64,000 nt of DNA from contig NC_081406.1 of assembly GCF_030272615.1 (NCBI RefSeq), forward strand, positions 401,588,939-401,652,938, given 5' to 3'. The notes below the pieces were generated by a model. The model did not search any database. It saw nothing but the letters and a program-made list of their open reading frames with translations, and was not told the origin of the DNA. The DNA comes from Cryptomeria japonica (lineage: Eukaryota; Streptophyta; Pinopsida; Cupressales; Cupressaceae). Shown here piece by piece: positions 19,880-31,602 of this stretch. The number at the start of each line of letters is the position of its first letter. The first letter of the stretch is position 1. The position numbers were made by a program, and so were the translations under genes.

Positions 19880-21086
19880 TGTTGGCCATTTGGTGGAATT
19901 GATTATGTGTTGCATTAATGTTTTCTCATTGATGTCAACACTAGCTGTTTGAATGCTTTATCGACACCCTTCTTGTCTTGGTAGGTTGAGTGGTTTTTGG
20001 TTAACTTGGATCTGGCATGATCCGATATAATCTGGTGATGGAATTGGTTTTTTCATGATACTTATACTCATATTTGGCCAGTTGGTTTTGGTCCGGTGAT
20101 TGGATGCTATCCTGTTTACTCAAAAGATTGGTTTCTAGTTCCGGTGAAGGTTTCACTGGCAGATCTTTTGGTGGAGATCTTTGATGAATTGCATAAGTGG
20201 TGTTGGTGCATCTTTTGATGGAGTTTCAGGATGTTGTTGGTGATTATGTTCGAGACTTGGCAGTTGGAGATCTTTGTTGAAGAGTGTGGACCTATACTTG
20301 GTCCCGGTTGATCTAGGTTATGGACCGGCTTTAATGTAACGTGTGGATAGGACCTATTGATGCATTTCCAAGATATCTTATGTATTGATATTATTTGTTT
20401 GGTCTAAGGCCGACATGGATTGTAATTATGTAATCAGTTTATTGTCTAGTGGTCGACCTGATTGTTTATGGTCGAGGGTTTGTATATATAGATGTAAGAT
20501 CTCATTGTAGATCATCATAGTTGATGTAAGAGGTCATGGTCAAGGAATGTAATTTGCGAATAATGTAATATCATTCATGAAGAGTAGTTGTCAATCATTG
20601 GAGATTGAATTGGGTTTATGTAAGAGGATTTAGTCCTCTAGTATTGAGCTTAACCAGAACTGTACTCTGGCATAGGAGATGTTATCTTTTGCAGTTCAAC
20701 ACTTCTCCGGATTGTAGTCTAGATTTATATGTAGTCAGTGAGGCTCCTTTTGTGATGAGCAATGTGCTCTAGGTTATTGGCCTTCCTACAAGTGTAGGCC
20801 CCTTCATTATAATTCACATACTTACTATAGAAGTATTATCTAACTGTGGGTAGGCTTCCCACCATGGTTTTTCCCTTTACCAAGTTTTCCACGTATAAAT
20901 CTTAGTGTTGTGTGGATGGCTTTTATTATGTGATTACTGTTTATTCTTAATTGATTAACTATTATTCTGGTATTATTGTTTTGGGTTCTGATATTAAAGT
21001 TTTAATTGTTGAATGTTCCTCTAATCTGTGACAACTTATTCACCCCCCCCTCTCAATTGTCTTCCGGTTATTTGAACTGTCTAACA
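19880..21086 (+). repeat. Copia-A 3' LTR
   Basis: TGTTGGCCATTTGG...CTGTCTAACA, 1,207 bp. TATATATAGA lies near 20481. Hairpins GAGCA-ATG-TGCTC at 20757-20769 and CCTACA-AG-TGTAGG at 20785-20798 match those of L2 and Copia-B with base-pair changes. A C-tract lies near 21043-21050. The 5' partner is outside the window. Confidence 0.85.
20757..20798 (+). promoter_or_regulatory. Hairpins in Copia-A LTR
   Basis: GAGCA-ATG-TGCTC and CCTACA-AG-TGTAGG. The second differs from the L2 form CCTGCA-TG-TGCAGG by a G-C to A-T pair replacement, so pairing is kept. The upstream AGTCA hairpin is decayed here. Confidence 0.6.
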
Positions 21087-21284
21087 ATAACTAGGTTAAA
21101 GTAAGGAGTCAAAATAATATAAAACAACATTTACAACTCCTTGGGGGACTTATGTTTACGTGAAAATGCTATTTAAACTAACAAATGCTAGACCAACATT
21201 CTAGAGGGCCATGGATGTTACATTTTTTATTTGATAAAGATCATTTTGGTGGTCTATTAGGATGGTTTAACTGCATTTTCCAAG
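21087..21284 (+). pseudogene. Gypsy2 reverse transcriptase fragment
   Basis: Contains a decayed Asn-Gln-Val-Lys start, YKTTFTTPWGTYVYVKMLFK, LTNARPTF then stop then RAMDVTFF, and the catalytic region VVY*DGLTAFSK where a Tyr-Leu-Asp-Asp box is expected. It is bounded by the Copia-A 3' LTR on the left and the Tat 5' LTR on the right. The next RT residues continue at 45857 (CYMHLEKKITKAIEYG). Confidence 0.75.
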
Positions 21285-22287
21285 TGTAATGCCCTAAAAA
21301 TGGTCACCTAAACCATGGGCCCCTAATCTCGACTACATCACCAAGGTCCTAACCAAAGGCAAATTAAATCAATCATGAGCACCTAATTAATTAATTCTCA
21401 GTCATCAATGTCACATGGCAAATAAATCATTCTATATTAATTAAATATTTATTTAATTAATTAATCATTCCAAGTGGATCATTTTAATCAATTATCCTAT
21501 TTATTTAATTAAATATCCTAGCATATTTAATTAATAAATCAATTTGCCATTAAATCATTAAAAAATGAATTAATTTGAAAAAAGAATTAAAATTGAGAAA
21601 AGAAATCAAAATGGAATTAAATTGAAAAATCTCAGAAAAAGCAATTAAATCAATTAAATCAATTAAATATCAAAATTGAATAAAATATGAAATAAATCAA
21701 TTTTTTCTGATTTTATCTTAAAATTAGTTCAATTTCCTTTAAAGCTGAGAAAAGTAGCCAATCACATCAATTCACCTGCATTGTGCTTCCTCTTGGAGAA
21801 TCTTTGTCATTCATCATTGGTCAATCTTGACCATTGGTCTCTCTCTAGATTTTCTATAAATTCAGGCTCTCATCTCTAAAAAAAAAACCTAGAGATTATT
21901 GTTATTATGTTGTTTTTGCTCTAGGTCTATTGAAAATATTGCATTAGCTTAATCATATTGATTGAATCATGTTAGTTTGATTAAAATCATATAGATGGAT
22001 AAATTACTTAAATCATGTTAGCTTAATCTTCATATCTTGCATCCACTTAGCTTAATTTCATACTCATATAGATTAATCCTTTGTTTAGGTGTCTTCTAGT
22101 CATTGGTGTTGTATAAACAAATCTGAGAGCAAAACTAAACTCACATCTACTAAAAGGCAATAGGTCTCTTTGTAATGGTTTCATTTTTCATTTATTATTG
22201 ATTTACTAACCATGCATCTAATGACTTAATTGAAGTTTTGTGTATTCAAATACAGATACAGATACAAATCCACTTTTCACATACACA
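21285..22287 (+). repeat. Tat 5' LTR
   Basis: TGTAATGCCCTAAAAATGG...CACATACACA, 1,003 bp, matched at 44850-45854. TTCTATAAATTC near 21851 is the likely TATA box. The open frames over its end are not genes. Confidence 0.9.
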
Positions 22288-22291
22288 TTTT

Positions 22292-22310
22292 TGGCGCCCA
22301 TTGTGGGGCT
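22292..22310 (+). promoter_or_regulatory. Tat primer-binding site
   Basis: TGGCGCCCATTGTGGGGCT, four bases after the LTR. It resembles the TGGCGCC... leaders of plant Tat/Athila elements. I do not assign the tRNA. Confidence 0.75.
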
Positions 22311-24358
22311 CGAGAATTTAATTTTCGGCTTTGCAAATCTTTTTTATTTTTAAGGTTTCATCCATACAACCTCTTCAAAAGGTCATACAAGTGTTTACAA
22401 CATACAGGACGAGTTTTGAGATTTGTCTTTCAGCTCTGTGGGAATCATCGTACGAGTATCTTCTTTGTTATTGTCTTTTGGGGTTTACTCATTCGGCTCA
22501 GTGAGAATACTCGTTCTTCTCTACGAGAATTGTCATATGGATTTTTTCTTTTCTCATTTTATAAATAGTATACCTTTTTGGGGTTTTCTTGATTTGTCTT
22601 TGGATTTTACTGACGCTAACCCTGAATTGTCTTCTATCTGCCTGAGATTTTCACAACCTAGCTGATTTTCTGCAGAATGCCTGTCAAAGAATGTCTCAAA
22701 TCAAACTCACACATGTCAAAGAATCAAAAGCAATATGACTACTAATGTGTTGGTTTTGCAGGTTGCCTAAGGAGAATCGACCAAATATTGTGTATTCTTT
22801 AATTCATTTTTAGGCACTTAAATTTCTATTTGGTTAATGAACAAATCTATCTTTTGTGTTTGAAGAAAAATCTAAGAGGTATGAGCATATTCTCTTGTCT
22901 GCACAGACAATTAGAAATCCAAACCCTTGAAGCTTTTTCTATGTTTGAGATTTGTGTACCTTTTAGCAGGCCTGTCATAGCGGGAAAAAGTAATCACCCT
23001 ATCAGAACAACCCAAGTGAGTACAGCTAAACCCAAGCATTCTGACTCACTATAATAAATAGGCCTTCCAGGATTAAAGTTTTAGAGGACGGGGTTATTTG
23101 AGTTTTCTCTTTTGAGATCTCTCATATTGGGCATTTTGTAGGGCGTCGCGGTCTCAATCATGCTTGCATGACTACAACTTGTTTCAGTACCTTGTCAGGC
23201 TATAGGCCTTAATCGCACTTGTGCGACTTTAAGGGGTAATTTCAAACAAAAATCTTTACTACAAACTTTAAAATAGTAGCTACTCGGTTCACCTCCAAAA
23301 GGGAGATAATATTTGTGCAAGAGAGATAGTAACTCTCCCAAGATACTTGCCATTTTGTGCTCCCATTAGCATTTGGAGTCGGCTAATACGACATTAAGAA
23401 TCCATTGCGTGAGACTCAGTGGCCATATTTTGATTAGCTATTAGGTGTGTACCTGAGTCTGCAAGCAAAGTTTTTCTCTCTTAGCCAAATTCCTTAGAAT
23501 TAGCGTGTTGTGTTTGAAATCACTTTGGATCTTACGTGTTTGTTGTGTTTTTTGTCCGAAACTGAAAAATTGAAACTCTAAAAAACTGGAAAAAAAAACA
23601 AAACAATCGAAAATAAAAAATAAAAAATAAAAATCAAATTCAGTGGTCACAAACTCAGTTTCCTTGTCAAAATTTTGTCCTCTGATCATAATTGTCATAC
23701 GATCTTCCTAATTCATTGTCTGGGTCATCAAAATTGTCGTACGAGTTATCTACATTGTCGTCTGAGTCATCTAGTTTGTTGTTTTATCTTCTCCAAAATG
23801 TTGTTCTGATCTCTGAAGATTGTCGTATGTGCTTATAAACTCTTTCGTACGAGTCATACTGGTCTCTGAAGAGTTGTCACCTGGTGAGCTTTAGATTGTC
23901 ATTCAAGTATAGGCAACAACTCATATGAGTCTGTCTTTATCATCTGGAAGATACTAAACTATCGTCTAGGTTGTTATATTTTGTCGTACGAGCCTTGGAT
24001 TTTGTCAGTCCAGAAGTCTATCTTTTTGCATCCTTTTTTAGATCTGTCGTATTTGCCTAATCAATCTGTAGTGAGCGTAAATCTGGTCATTTTAATCTTG
24101 AGCATAAACAGCCTTGATAGTGTACCTTTTTCATTGTGTTGCATGACTTTTTCGATCATCTCCCAGCTAGTTCAATCAATTGCTTATCAAACTTAATAAA
24201 CCTAGGTTGCATAGATCGCGTATTATACAAGATAGATCATTCAAAAAACCAGACTAGGTCTTAGTCACCTCTCTCAATCACTATGTTAAACACATAACTA
24301 GCTTTAATTTGATCTTGACATTTGTATCACATCTAACTCTAGGTCACGTTGGTTGTAA
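22311..24358 (+). other. Tat leader, about 2 kb, with recurring TCGTACGA-type words
   Basis: No frame longer than about 110 codons and no domain. Words such as TCGTACGAG occur near 22448, 23738, 23846 and 23983, and decayed forms (GTCATACGA, GTCGTATG, GTCGTCTGAG) between them, mostly in 23690-24060. The spacing is irregular. Some Tat elements have an extra ORF here; none is supportable in this copy. Confidence 0.5.
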
Positions 24359-24819
24359 ATGCCTATTCAAACTAGGAGCTCTTCTAAGAACAAGAAAAAG
24401 AAAAAGGAAGAGATAGTAACATTGCAAACTAATCCCTTTTTCCAAGAACAACCAATTTTTGACAAACCTTTTGAACAACAAACCTTAGACAAACCTTTGT
24501 ATTCAAACAAACCACTTTTGGATCAATCCTTATCTTCCAATATGTCTGAAGGAAGACAAGAAAAAGAGACCAGTAAACATAAAGCTCGTGACGACCTTAG
24601 CATCTAGGCTAATGACAGTGATTCTTCTTCTAGCGATTTTGAAGTTTTCGAACCCAGAGAAGATACAATAGTAAAATGTCAAAAGGATAGACTTCAAAAA
24701 GATGATGAAGATTATCATGGCCTAATAAAAAGAAGAATACTTTCTAGAATTGGCCAAACAAGGAGCCAAACTCCCCCTATTTACAATGTTGAAAGTATTA
24801 TCACTAAAGAAAACGATAC
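24359..24819 (+). pseudogene. Tat gag N-terminal part
   Basis: The start is ATG at 24359 (MPIQTRSSSKNKKKKKEE). The stretch is Lys/Ser/Glu-rich and disordered in character, with a stop at 24606 and the frame continuing through acidic and RRILSRIGQTRSQTPP-like sequence to the Copia-B insertion. It ends with GATAC (24815-24819), the duplication of Copia-B. Confidence 0.65.
24815..24819. repeat. Copia-B left target-site duplication (GATAC)
   Basis: Identical to 31603-31607. Confidence 0.92.
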
Positions 24820-25951
24820 TATTGGTATTATGGATGACTTCCTCATGTGTTGCATTGGTTTTGTCATTGATGTCAACACTTATCTTTTTGAAGGTCTACA
24901 TTGTTGATTTGGCACTATAATTATATTGGTTTATCATTGAATTGACACATTGTGTTCACCAGCATGGTTATTGGCTTATGTACAGTCACCGGTATATGAT
25001 TCACCGACAGGTTATATTATTCATCGGCAGTGATGATGACTTGTTATCATCTGGAGATCATTTGGTTATGTCGAAGACATGGATTGGATGTTTGGATTTG
25101 GTGTTTTTCTTATTGGTCTAAATGAGTTCACATATTTGCCTTTATCGGCAGATAGGTCTAAGTTATGGACCAGTACAAGATATCTATTCCAGATCAGCAC
25201 GGAACGTTTTGGAAATGCTTTATTGATTGAATAATGTATTGAGCTGACAAATTGTATCGCATCAAGACTTATTTGTAATTGATTTAATTGTAATATCTTT
25301 ACTGAGCCGACCTTAACATTTGGTCTTAGGTTTTGTATAAATGATTGTAAGATCTTATTTAAGATCATCATTATGAGTGTGTGCGAATATTGAAGAGTGA
25401 AAATAAGTAGATCCTTGTGTGAATCACGTAGACATTAGCCGAAGGTTGAAGGAAGGTTATGAAGGTGTTTGGAACTCATGGTCAGATCTTAAACTGATAT
25501 TGAATCCAACATTCTAGATGCTATTCTGAAGCAGGACAATGGTTATTGGATTTAACCATCCAATTGTAGTCAATGTGACTCCTATTTTGTGATTGAGCAG
25601 TGAGCTCTAGGCGGTTGGCCTTTCTGCATGTGCAGACCCCATTTGTATACACTTACTATCTGTAGTAGTATCATCTAATTGTGCATAAGGTTTCCCACCA
25701 TGGTTTTTTCCCTTACAGGGTTTCCATGTCAAAATATATGTGTCATGTGTTGTGGATAATGTTTCTCTTTTTGTTTCATGCATTAAGTTATACCACTACT
25801 GCTATAATAGTTAATCTATTTTATTGGCATTAAGTTTGTTTTACCGGAACTAAGTTTCAAGTTGGATTAATTGGTTTTGGGTTGTAATTTATTAACAATT
25901 GGTTCACAACTGATTCACCCCCCTCTCAGTTGTCCTTCCCAGTTCCTAACA
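24820..25951 (+). repeat. Copia-B 5' LTR
   Basis: Begins TATTGGTATTATGG (TG terminus mutated to TA) and ends CAGTTCCTAACA. TGTATAAATG near 25335 is the likely TATA box. The three hairpins lie at 25568-25636. Confidence 0.92.
25568..25636 (+). promoter_or_regulatory. Three-hairpin array in Copia-B 5' LTR
   Basis: AGTCA-ATG-TGACT at 25568-25580, GAGC-AGTGA-GCTC at 25595-25607 and TCTGCA-TG-TGCAGA at 25623-25636. The outer pair of the last stem is T-A here and C-G in L2. Confidence 0.65.
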
Positions 25952-25953
25952 AT

Positions 25954-25965
25954 TGGTATCAGAGC
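25954..25965 (+). promoter_or_regulatory. Copia-B primer-binding site
   Basis: TGGTATCAGAGC shortly after the LTR. The following leader, CCTCTTTTTGCAGAAGCC, is shared with L2 and Copia-C. Confidence 0.93.
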
Positions 25966-26008
25966 TAAGTCCTCTTTTTGCAGAAGCCTAATAGCTTGAG
26001 GAGATCCT

Positions 26009-27395
26009 ATGGCAACAAATATTTTTAGGAAGGACAGTCTGAAACTTGATGGAACTAACTATGGTATATGGAAGATCAGAATGGAAACACATTTGAACTG
26101 CATTGGAAGAGATATATGGGATTTTACTAAGAATGGCTATGGTGGTCCTACTCTAAATATCCCTCATCCACTGACATTGGCTAAAGACTTGGAGAATGAT
26201 TGCAAAGCAAGAGAAGAACTTCTGAGTGCATTATCAAATCAACAAATCATGGGTTTATCAGACAGATCTACTGTTAAATCTATTTGGGATAAACTAAAAA
26301 CATTGAATGAAGGAGATACCACTACCAAAATTACAAAATTGGAATATTACCGGGTCAGGTATGAAAATTTTTAAAATGAAAGAAGATGAAACAATTTCTG
26401 CATTTATGGAAAGAGTGAATGAAATTATTTTAGGAATACAATATTGTGGAGGATCCTTAAGTGAAGATGAATTGTCTCTAAAGTTTAAAGAGCTTTGCCA
26501 CCGGCTTACAAAATGAAAGTGACTACTATTAATGAGTTGAGAACAGTGCCTAATACATCAGTTTCTAGAGATACTTTGGTTGGAAAACTTTCAGCATTTG
26601 AGCTTGAAGAGTTTGGTCCTGTTGCTACAATCAAAACTGATATAGCTTTCAAAGCATCATCATCATCAACATCATCATCATCTGACAAAAGTGATTGGAA
26701 AGCACTTTATACAAAAGAACTTGAAGATATGAGAAGAGAAAATGAATAACTTGAAGCCCTATTTGCAAGGAAGATGCCTAAAGGTCCAGCAGGAAGTAAG
26801 TATGAAGGTAAAGCACCTTTCAAATGTTTTAATTGCAATAAAGTTGGTCATATGGCTTCTAGGTGTCCAGATAGACATGCAAGACTAAGGGAGGAAGCAA
26901 AAAGAACATATAAGCCTAACCCTGAATATCAGAGATACAGATTTAAGAAAAACAGAGATAAGTCATGTTACTATGTAGATGAAGGTGCTACAAATGGTTC
27001 AGATGAAGATCCAACAGATAATGGATGGGCTTTTGTTGCAATAAAAGAAGATCAACATGCACCTATTGTCAAACTGGTAGAGTAGGCATTAGCAGCAAAA
27101 TTGAAGAAAATGATAAATGGATTATAGATAGTGGATGCTCGCATCATATGAATGGTGATAAAAGAAAATTCTTATCACTATAGGAAATTCATGGAGGTCT
27201 AGTAAGATTTGGAGATGACAAAGCTTGTTTAATCAAAGGAAGAGGCACTATATCTTTGGATGGTAAGCATAATACTAACAATGTTTATTATGTAGAAGGT
27301 TTAAAGCATAATCTTTTGAGTCTTGGTCAGCTAGTGGAAAAACGATTTCAATTACAATTCAAGAATGGAAAATGCAAAATCATGAATAGAAATTG
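26009..27395 (+). pseudogene. Copia-B gag and protease
   Basis: Start ATG 26009. Gag N-terminus: KLDGTNYGIWKIRMETHLN. A frameshift near 26370 and another near 26500 are followed by open frame from 26495 with only a stop at 26747. A Ser-rich stretch follows, then one CCHC knuckle, CFNCNKVGHMASRC, near 26824-26865. The protease active site IIDSGCSHHM is at 27121-27150, and the gag-protease tail ends with VEGLKHNLLSLGQL. Stops occur near 27083 and 27180. In the active family these form one polyprotein. Confidence 0.9.
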
Positions 27396-27396
27396 A

Positions 27397-28300
27397 TTGG
27401 AGATTACAACCGGTAATCAAACTAAAGGTAATATCTTTCATTTGAATACCAGTGATAAGAAATGTTTGATTGTACACATTGATGAAAGTTGGTTATGGCA
27501 TAAAAGACTCTATCATGTGAATTTTGATTGCATTTTAAAGATCAGTTCAACTAAGATAGTAAGGGATTTACCTAAGATTGTGAAACCTCATAATCCGGTA
27601 TATAAGGAATGTCAAATGGGAAAGCAAGTTAGAACAACATTTAAGAGCATTTTTGAGAAATCCAATAATATTATTGATTTAATTCATATTGATTTATATG
27701 GTCCAGCAAGAACAAGAAGTCTTCAAGGTGATAGATACTTTATGCTAATAATTGATAATTATTCTAGAATGTGTTGGGTTACTTTTCTCAGGGAGAAATT
27801 AGAAGCTTTTGGAAAATTCAAGATATACAAGGCAATGGTAGAGAATGAAATCAGCAAGAAAATCGGATGTTTGAGATCTGATCAAGGAGGAGAATTTACA
27901 TCTAGGAAATTCAATTCATTCTATGAGAAGAATGGAATCAAAAGATAGCTATCAGCACCCTAGACACCCTAGCAGAATGGTGCTGTGGAAAGGAAGAACA
28001 TAACCATTCTGGATGCAACAAGAACCATGATGATGGAACCAAATCTACCTCATGTGTACTAGAGAGAAGCAGTGAATACAACGGTTTATACTCTCAACAG
28101 AGTTCACATAAAAAGTGAAACCGATAAGACCCCTTATGAACTATGGTTTGGTCATACTCCTACTCTTAAATACTTCAGAATATTTGGAAGCAAATGTTAT
28201 ATTACGAGAGATGAGTATATTGGCAAATTTGATCCTAAAAGTGATGAAAGAATATTTCTTGGTTATTCAACTAGAAGCAAGGCATATAGATGTTATAATT
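27397..28300 (+). pseudogene. Copia-B pre-integrase zinc domain and integrase
   Basis: The HHCC zinc domain comprises ESWLWHKRLYHVNFD and then YKECQMGK (first Cys replaced by Tyr). The catalytic core has IDLYGPARTRSLQGDRYF and LIIDNYSRMCWVTF for the first Asp, CLRSDQGGEFTS for the second, and the Glu region near 27975. Four stops in about 100 bases near 27946-28065 are CAG-to-TAG or TGG-to-TAG type changes. The C-terminal part is FRIFGSKCYITRDEY and IFLGYSTRSKAYRCYN. Confidence 0.9.
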
Positions 28301-29270
28301 AAATATTACAGAAAATCATTGAGAGTACTAATGTGAAGATAGATGAACATTTTAGAGGAGAATCAAGATCTATAGAACCAATAATTGAAATGATTATAAA
28401 TGAGCTGGCATAGATTGCATCGGTACAAAGTGAAGAACCAGTCACACTAGCATCATCAGAGAACTCAATTGTGACTGAAGAACAAAATCATGTGAATGTA
28501 AATCGGAATAAACCCAGGTATGTAAGATTGAATCATTCATAGAATCAGATAATTGGAAATAAGAATCAAGGTGTTATGACAAGAGGAAGATTGGCAAATG
28601 AAGAGGTATGTTTAATTTCTCAAGTTGAACCAGCCTCAATTGTTGAAGCATGTCAAGATGAACATTGGATAAAAGCAATGGAAGATGAATTAGAACATAT
28701 TGAAAAGAATAATACTTGGATATTAGTTCCTCGGCCTAAAGACAAAAATGTAATTGGAACTAAATGGATATATAGAAATAAACTTAATGAGGATGGTGAA
28801 GTAATCAGAAAAAAAGAAAGATTAGTTTGTAAAGGTTATTCACAGAAAGAAGGAATTGATTATAATGAAACCTTTGCATCGGTAGCCAGAATTGAGGCAG
28901 TTAGACTATTTCTTGCATTTGCAACTCATAAGAACTATAAAGTTTATCAGATGGATGTAAAATGTGCATTTTTGAGTGGAGATCTTGAGGAGAAATTTTA
29001 CATTGAACAACCTTATGGATTTTCATTGACAGATGATAAGGATATGGTTTATAGGTTAAGGAAAGCTTTACATGGATTGAAGCAAGCTCCCAGAGCTTGG
29101 TATGCTAGACTTGACAAATATCTTTTATAGCTTGGATACACAAAAGGTAATGTTGACATCAATTTGTATTACAAAGTTACCAATGATGACATTTTGGTTA
29201 TTGAAGTATTTGTGGATGATATCATTTTTGGAGGTGAAGAAGGATTATGAAAAGACTTTGCTAACACAAT
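28301..29270 (+). pseudogene. Copia-B linker and reverse transcriptase
   Basis: After the variable linker (28301-28570), open frame 28576-29130 contains [65 protein letters not shown] and LHGLKQAPRAWYARL. A stop at 29128-29130 precedes the catalytic box FVDDIIFGGEE near 29208-29240, followed by another stop. The catalytic Asp pair is intact. Confidence 0.92.
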
Positions 29271-30129
29271 GCAGGAAGAGTTTGAAATGTCTATGATTGG
29301 AAAGATAAAAAAATTTCTAGGTTTGCAGATTTCTCAAACAGATAAAGGTATATTCATATGTCAAACAAAATACTTGAAGGAACTTTTGAAGAAATTTGGT
29401 ATGGAAAACTCCAAACCGGTAAGCACTCCTATGACTAAAACTGATAAATTGACATTAAAGGATGATTCAGCTCCTATAAATCTGACAAGGTACAAATCTA
29501 TGATTGGAGGATTATTGTATTTGACACAAACCAAACCTGATATAATGAATGTAGTGTGTATTGTTTCTAGATTTCAAAGCAATCCTAAAGAAAATCATGA
29601 AAGTGCAGTAAAAAGGATTTTCCAGTACCTACAAGGCACAACAAATCTTGGTTTATGGTATCCTAAGGATGAAAATTTTGATTTATGTGCATATACAGAT
29701 GCTAATTGGGTAGGAGATGTAGATGAAAGAAAGAGTACCACTGGTGGTGCATTCTTTATTGGCTAAAGATTAATTTCATGGATTAGAAAGAATCAGACTT
29801 GTACTTCATTATCTACAACAGAATCAAAATATGTTGCAACAACAACTAATTGTACTCAGGTATTATGGATCAAGCAAATGTTGAAGGATATAAAGGTTAA
29901 ATGCAAAGAAATGATAATTATTTATTGTGATAATTCAGCAGCAATTGATATATCAAAGAATCTGGTATTTCACTCTAAAATAAAGCATGTTTCTATTAAG
30001 TACAATTTTCTGAAAGAGAATGTTGAAGAAAATGAAGTGAGATTGGTTTATGTGAATACTAAAGAGCAAATTGCAGATATTTTTACAAAGCCTTTGCTTA
30101 AGGAAACATTTGAATATCTCAAAGAATAG
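29269..30129 (+). pseudogene. Copia-B RT C-terminus and RNase H
   Basis: Open 29269-29766 holds the RT connection (FLGLQISQTDKGIFICQTKY, GGLLYLTQTKPDIMN) and the start of RNase H (CAYTDANWVGDVDERKST). After a stop at 29764-29766 comes 29878-30129 with IIYCDNSAAIDISKN, KHVSIKYNFLKE and ADIFTKPLLKETFEYLKE. The RNase H acidic residues are present. It ends the polyprotein. Confidence 0.92.
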
Positions 30130-30477
30130 CTTGGGGTAATTTCCCCAACGGTAGAGACTTGAATGATGAAGATTGGCATCAAACCAGCAGGGACTAACAG
30201 AAAAATCTTTTTCCGACTTTGATGAAGGAGAGCTATTGTTCAGGGGGAGTAGTTAAATGTATTTATGTTTTGATTCTTAACTACTTTAGCATTGGATGCC
30301 AAAGGGGGAGAGATATCTATGGAAAAACATTGTACTTTGGGGAGAGATGTATTTTGATTTTGATTTCTGGTATTGATCTATTTTGGGATATTGTTAGTTT
30401 ATTGGTATTTGGCATTCTGTTTTTGGTACTTAAATGTTTTTTCATCTAGTGTTGCCATCAATGCCAAAGGGGGAGAT
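30130..30477 (+). other. Copia-B 3' untranslated region with four polypurine-like tracts
   Basis: G-rich tracts at about 30242-30249, 30301-30312, 30337-30346 and 30466-30476. The last abuts the 3' LTR and is the likely primer. The short open frame here is incidental. Confidence 0.72.
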
Positions 30478-31602
30478 TGTTGGTATTATGGATGACTTCA
30501 TCATGTGTTGCATTGGTTTTGTCATTAATGTCAACACTTATCTTCTTGGAGGTCTACATTGTTGATTTGGCAGTATGGTTAAATTGGTTTATTATACCGG
30601 CACATTGTGTTCACCAGCATGGTTATTGGCTTATGTACAGTCACCGGTATATGCTTCATTGACAGGTTATATTGTTCACTAGTAGTGATGATGACTTGTT
30701 ATCATCTGCATTTGGTTATGTCGAAGACATGAATTGGATGTTTGGATTTGGTTTTTTGCTTATTGGTCTAAACAAGTTCACATATTTGCCTTTACCGACA
30801 GATAGGTCTAGGTTATGGACCGGTACAAGATATCTATTCCAGATCAGCACGGAACATTTTGGAAATGGTTTATTGATTGAATAATGTATTGAGCCAACAT
30901 ATTGTATCGCATCAATACTTATTTATAATTGATTTAATTGTAATATCTTTACTGAGCCGACCTTAACATTCGGTCTTAGGTTTTATATAAATGATTGTAA
31001 GATCTTATTGAAGATCATCATTATGAGTGTGTGCGAATATTGAAGAGAGAAAATAAGTAGATCCTTGTGTGAATCATGTAGACATTAGCTAAAGGTTGAA
31101 GGAAGGTTATGAAGGTGTTTGGAACTCATGGTCAGAGCTTAAATTAGTACTGAATCCAGCATTGCATATGCTATTCTGAAGTAGTACATTGTTATTGGAT
31201 TTAACCATCCAATTGTAGTCAGTGTGACTCCTATTTTGTGATTGAGCAGTGAGCTCTAGGCGGTTGGCCTTTCTGCATGTCCAGACCCCATTTGTATACA
31301 CTTACTATCTGTAGTAGTATCATCTAATTGTGGGTAAGGTTTCCCACCATGGTTTTTCCCCTTACAGGGTTTCCACGTCAAAATCTATGTGTCATGTGTT
31401 GTGGATGTTGTTTCTCTTTCTTTTTCATGCATTAAGTTATACCGGTACTTCTATAACAGTTAATCTATTTTACCGTCATTAAGTTTGTTTTACCAGTACT
31501 AAATTTCAGGTTGGATTAATTGGTTATGGGTTATGATTTATTAATAATTGGTTCACAACCTATTCACCCCCCCCTCTTAGTTGTCCCTCTCAGTTCCTAA
31601 CA
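30478..31602 (+). repeat. Copia-B 3' LTR
   Basis: TGTTGGTATTATGG...CAGTTCCTAACA, 1,125 bp, the partner of 24820-25951. The third hairpin has one mismatch here (TGTCCAGA). It is followed by GATAC (31603-31607). Confidence 0.93.

Larger units (their letters stand above)
1..21086 (+). mobile_element. Copia-A: Ty1/copia LTR retrotransposon, 5' part outside window, carrying three nested insertions
   Basis: The plus-strand copia polyprotein can be followed through 1-231, 7918-9110, 15818-15857 and 18670-19542, in the copia order integrase, RT, RNase H, and then a 3' LTR at 19880-21086. The pieces rejoin in frame when L1, L2 and S are removed together with their target duplications. The 5' LTR, gag and protease lie left of the window. 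The right flank is gypsy RT sequence, so Copia-A itself landed in Gypsy2. Several in-frame stops and at least one frameshift show that it is inactive. Confidence 0.9.
24820..31602 (+). mobile_element. Copia-B: full-length Ty1/copia retrotransposon, inactive
   Basis: 6.8 kb with 1,132- and 1,125-bp LTRs, an exact GATAC duplication, the primer site, and a complete but broken gag-protease-integrase-RT-RNase H series. It is the same family as Copia-C, with shared LTR start TGTTGGTATTATGGATG and gag. It lies inside Tat gag. Confidence 0.94.

Noticed and set aside
22230-23054. Open frames at the end of the Tat 5' LTR and in the leader
   Set aside because: They span the LTR end and primer site, have no domain and are not matched as coding in the other LTR.
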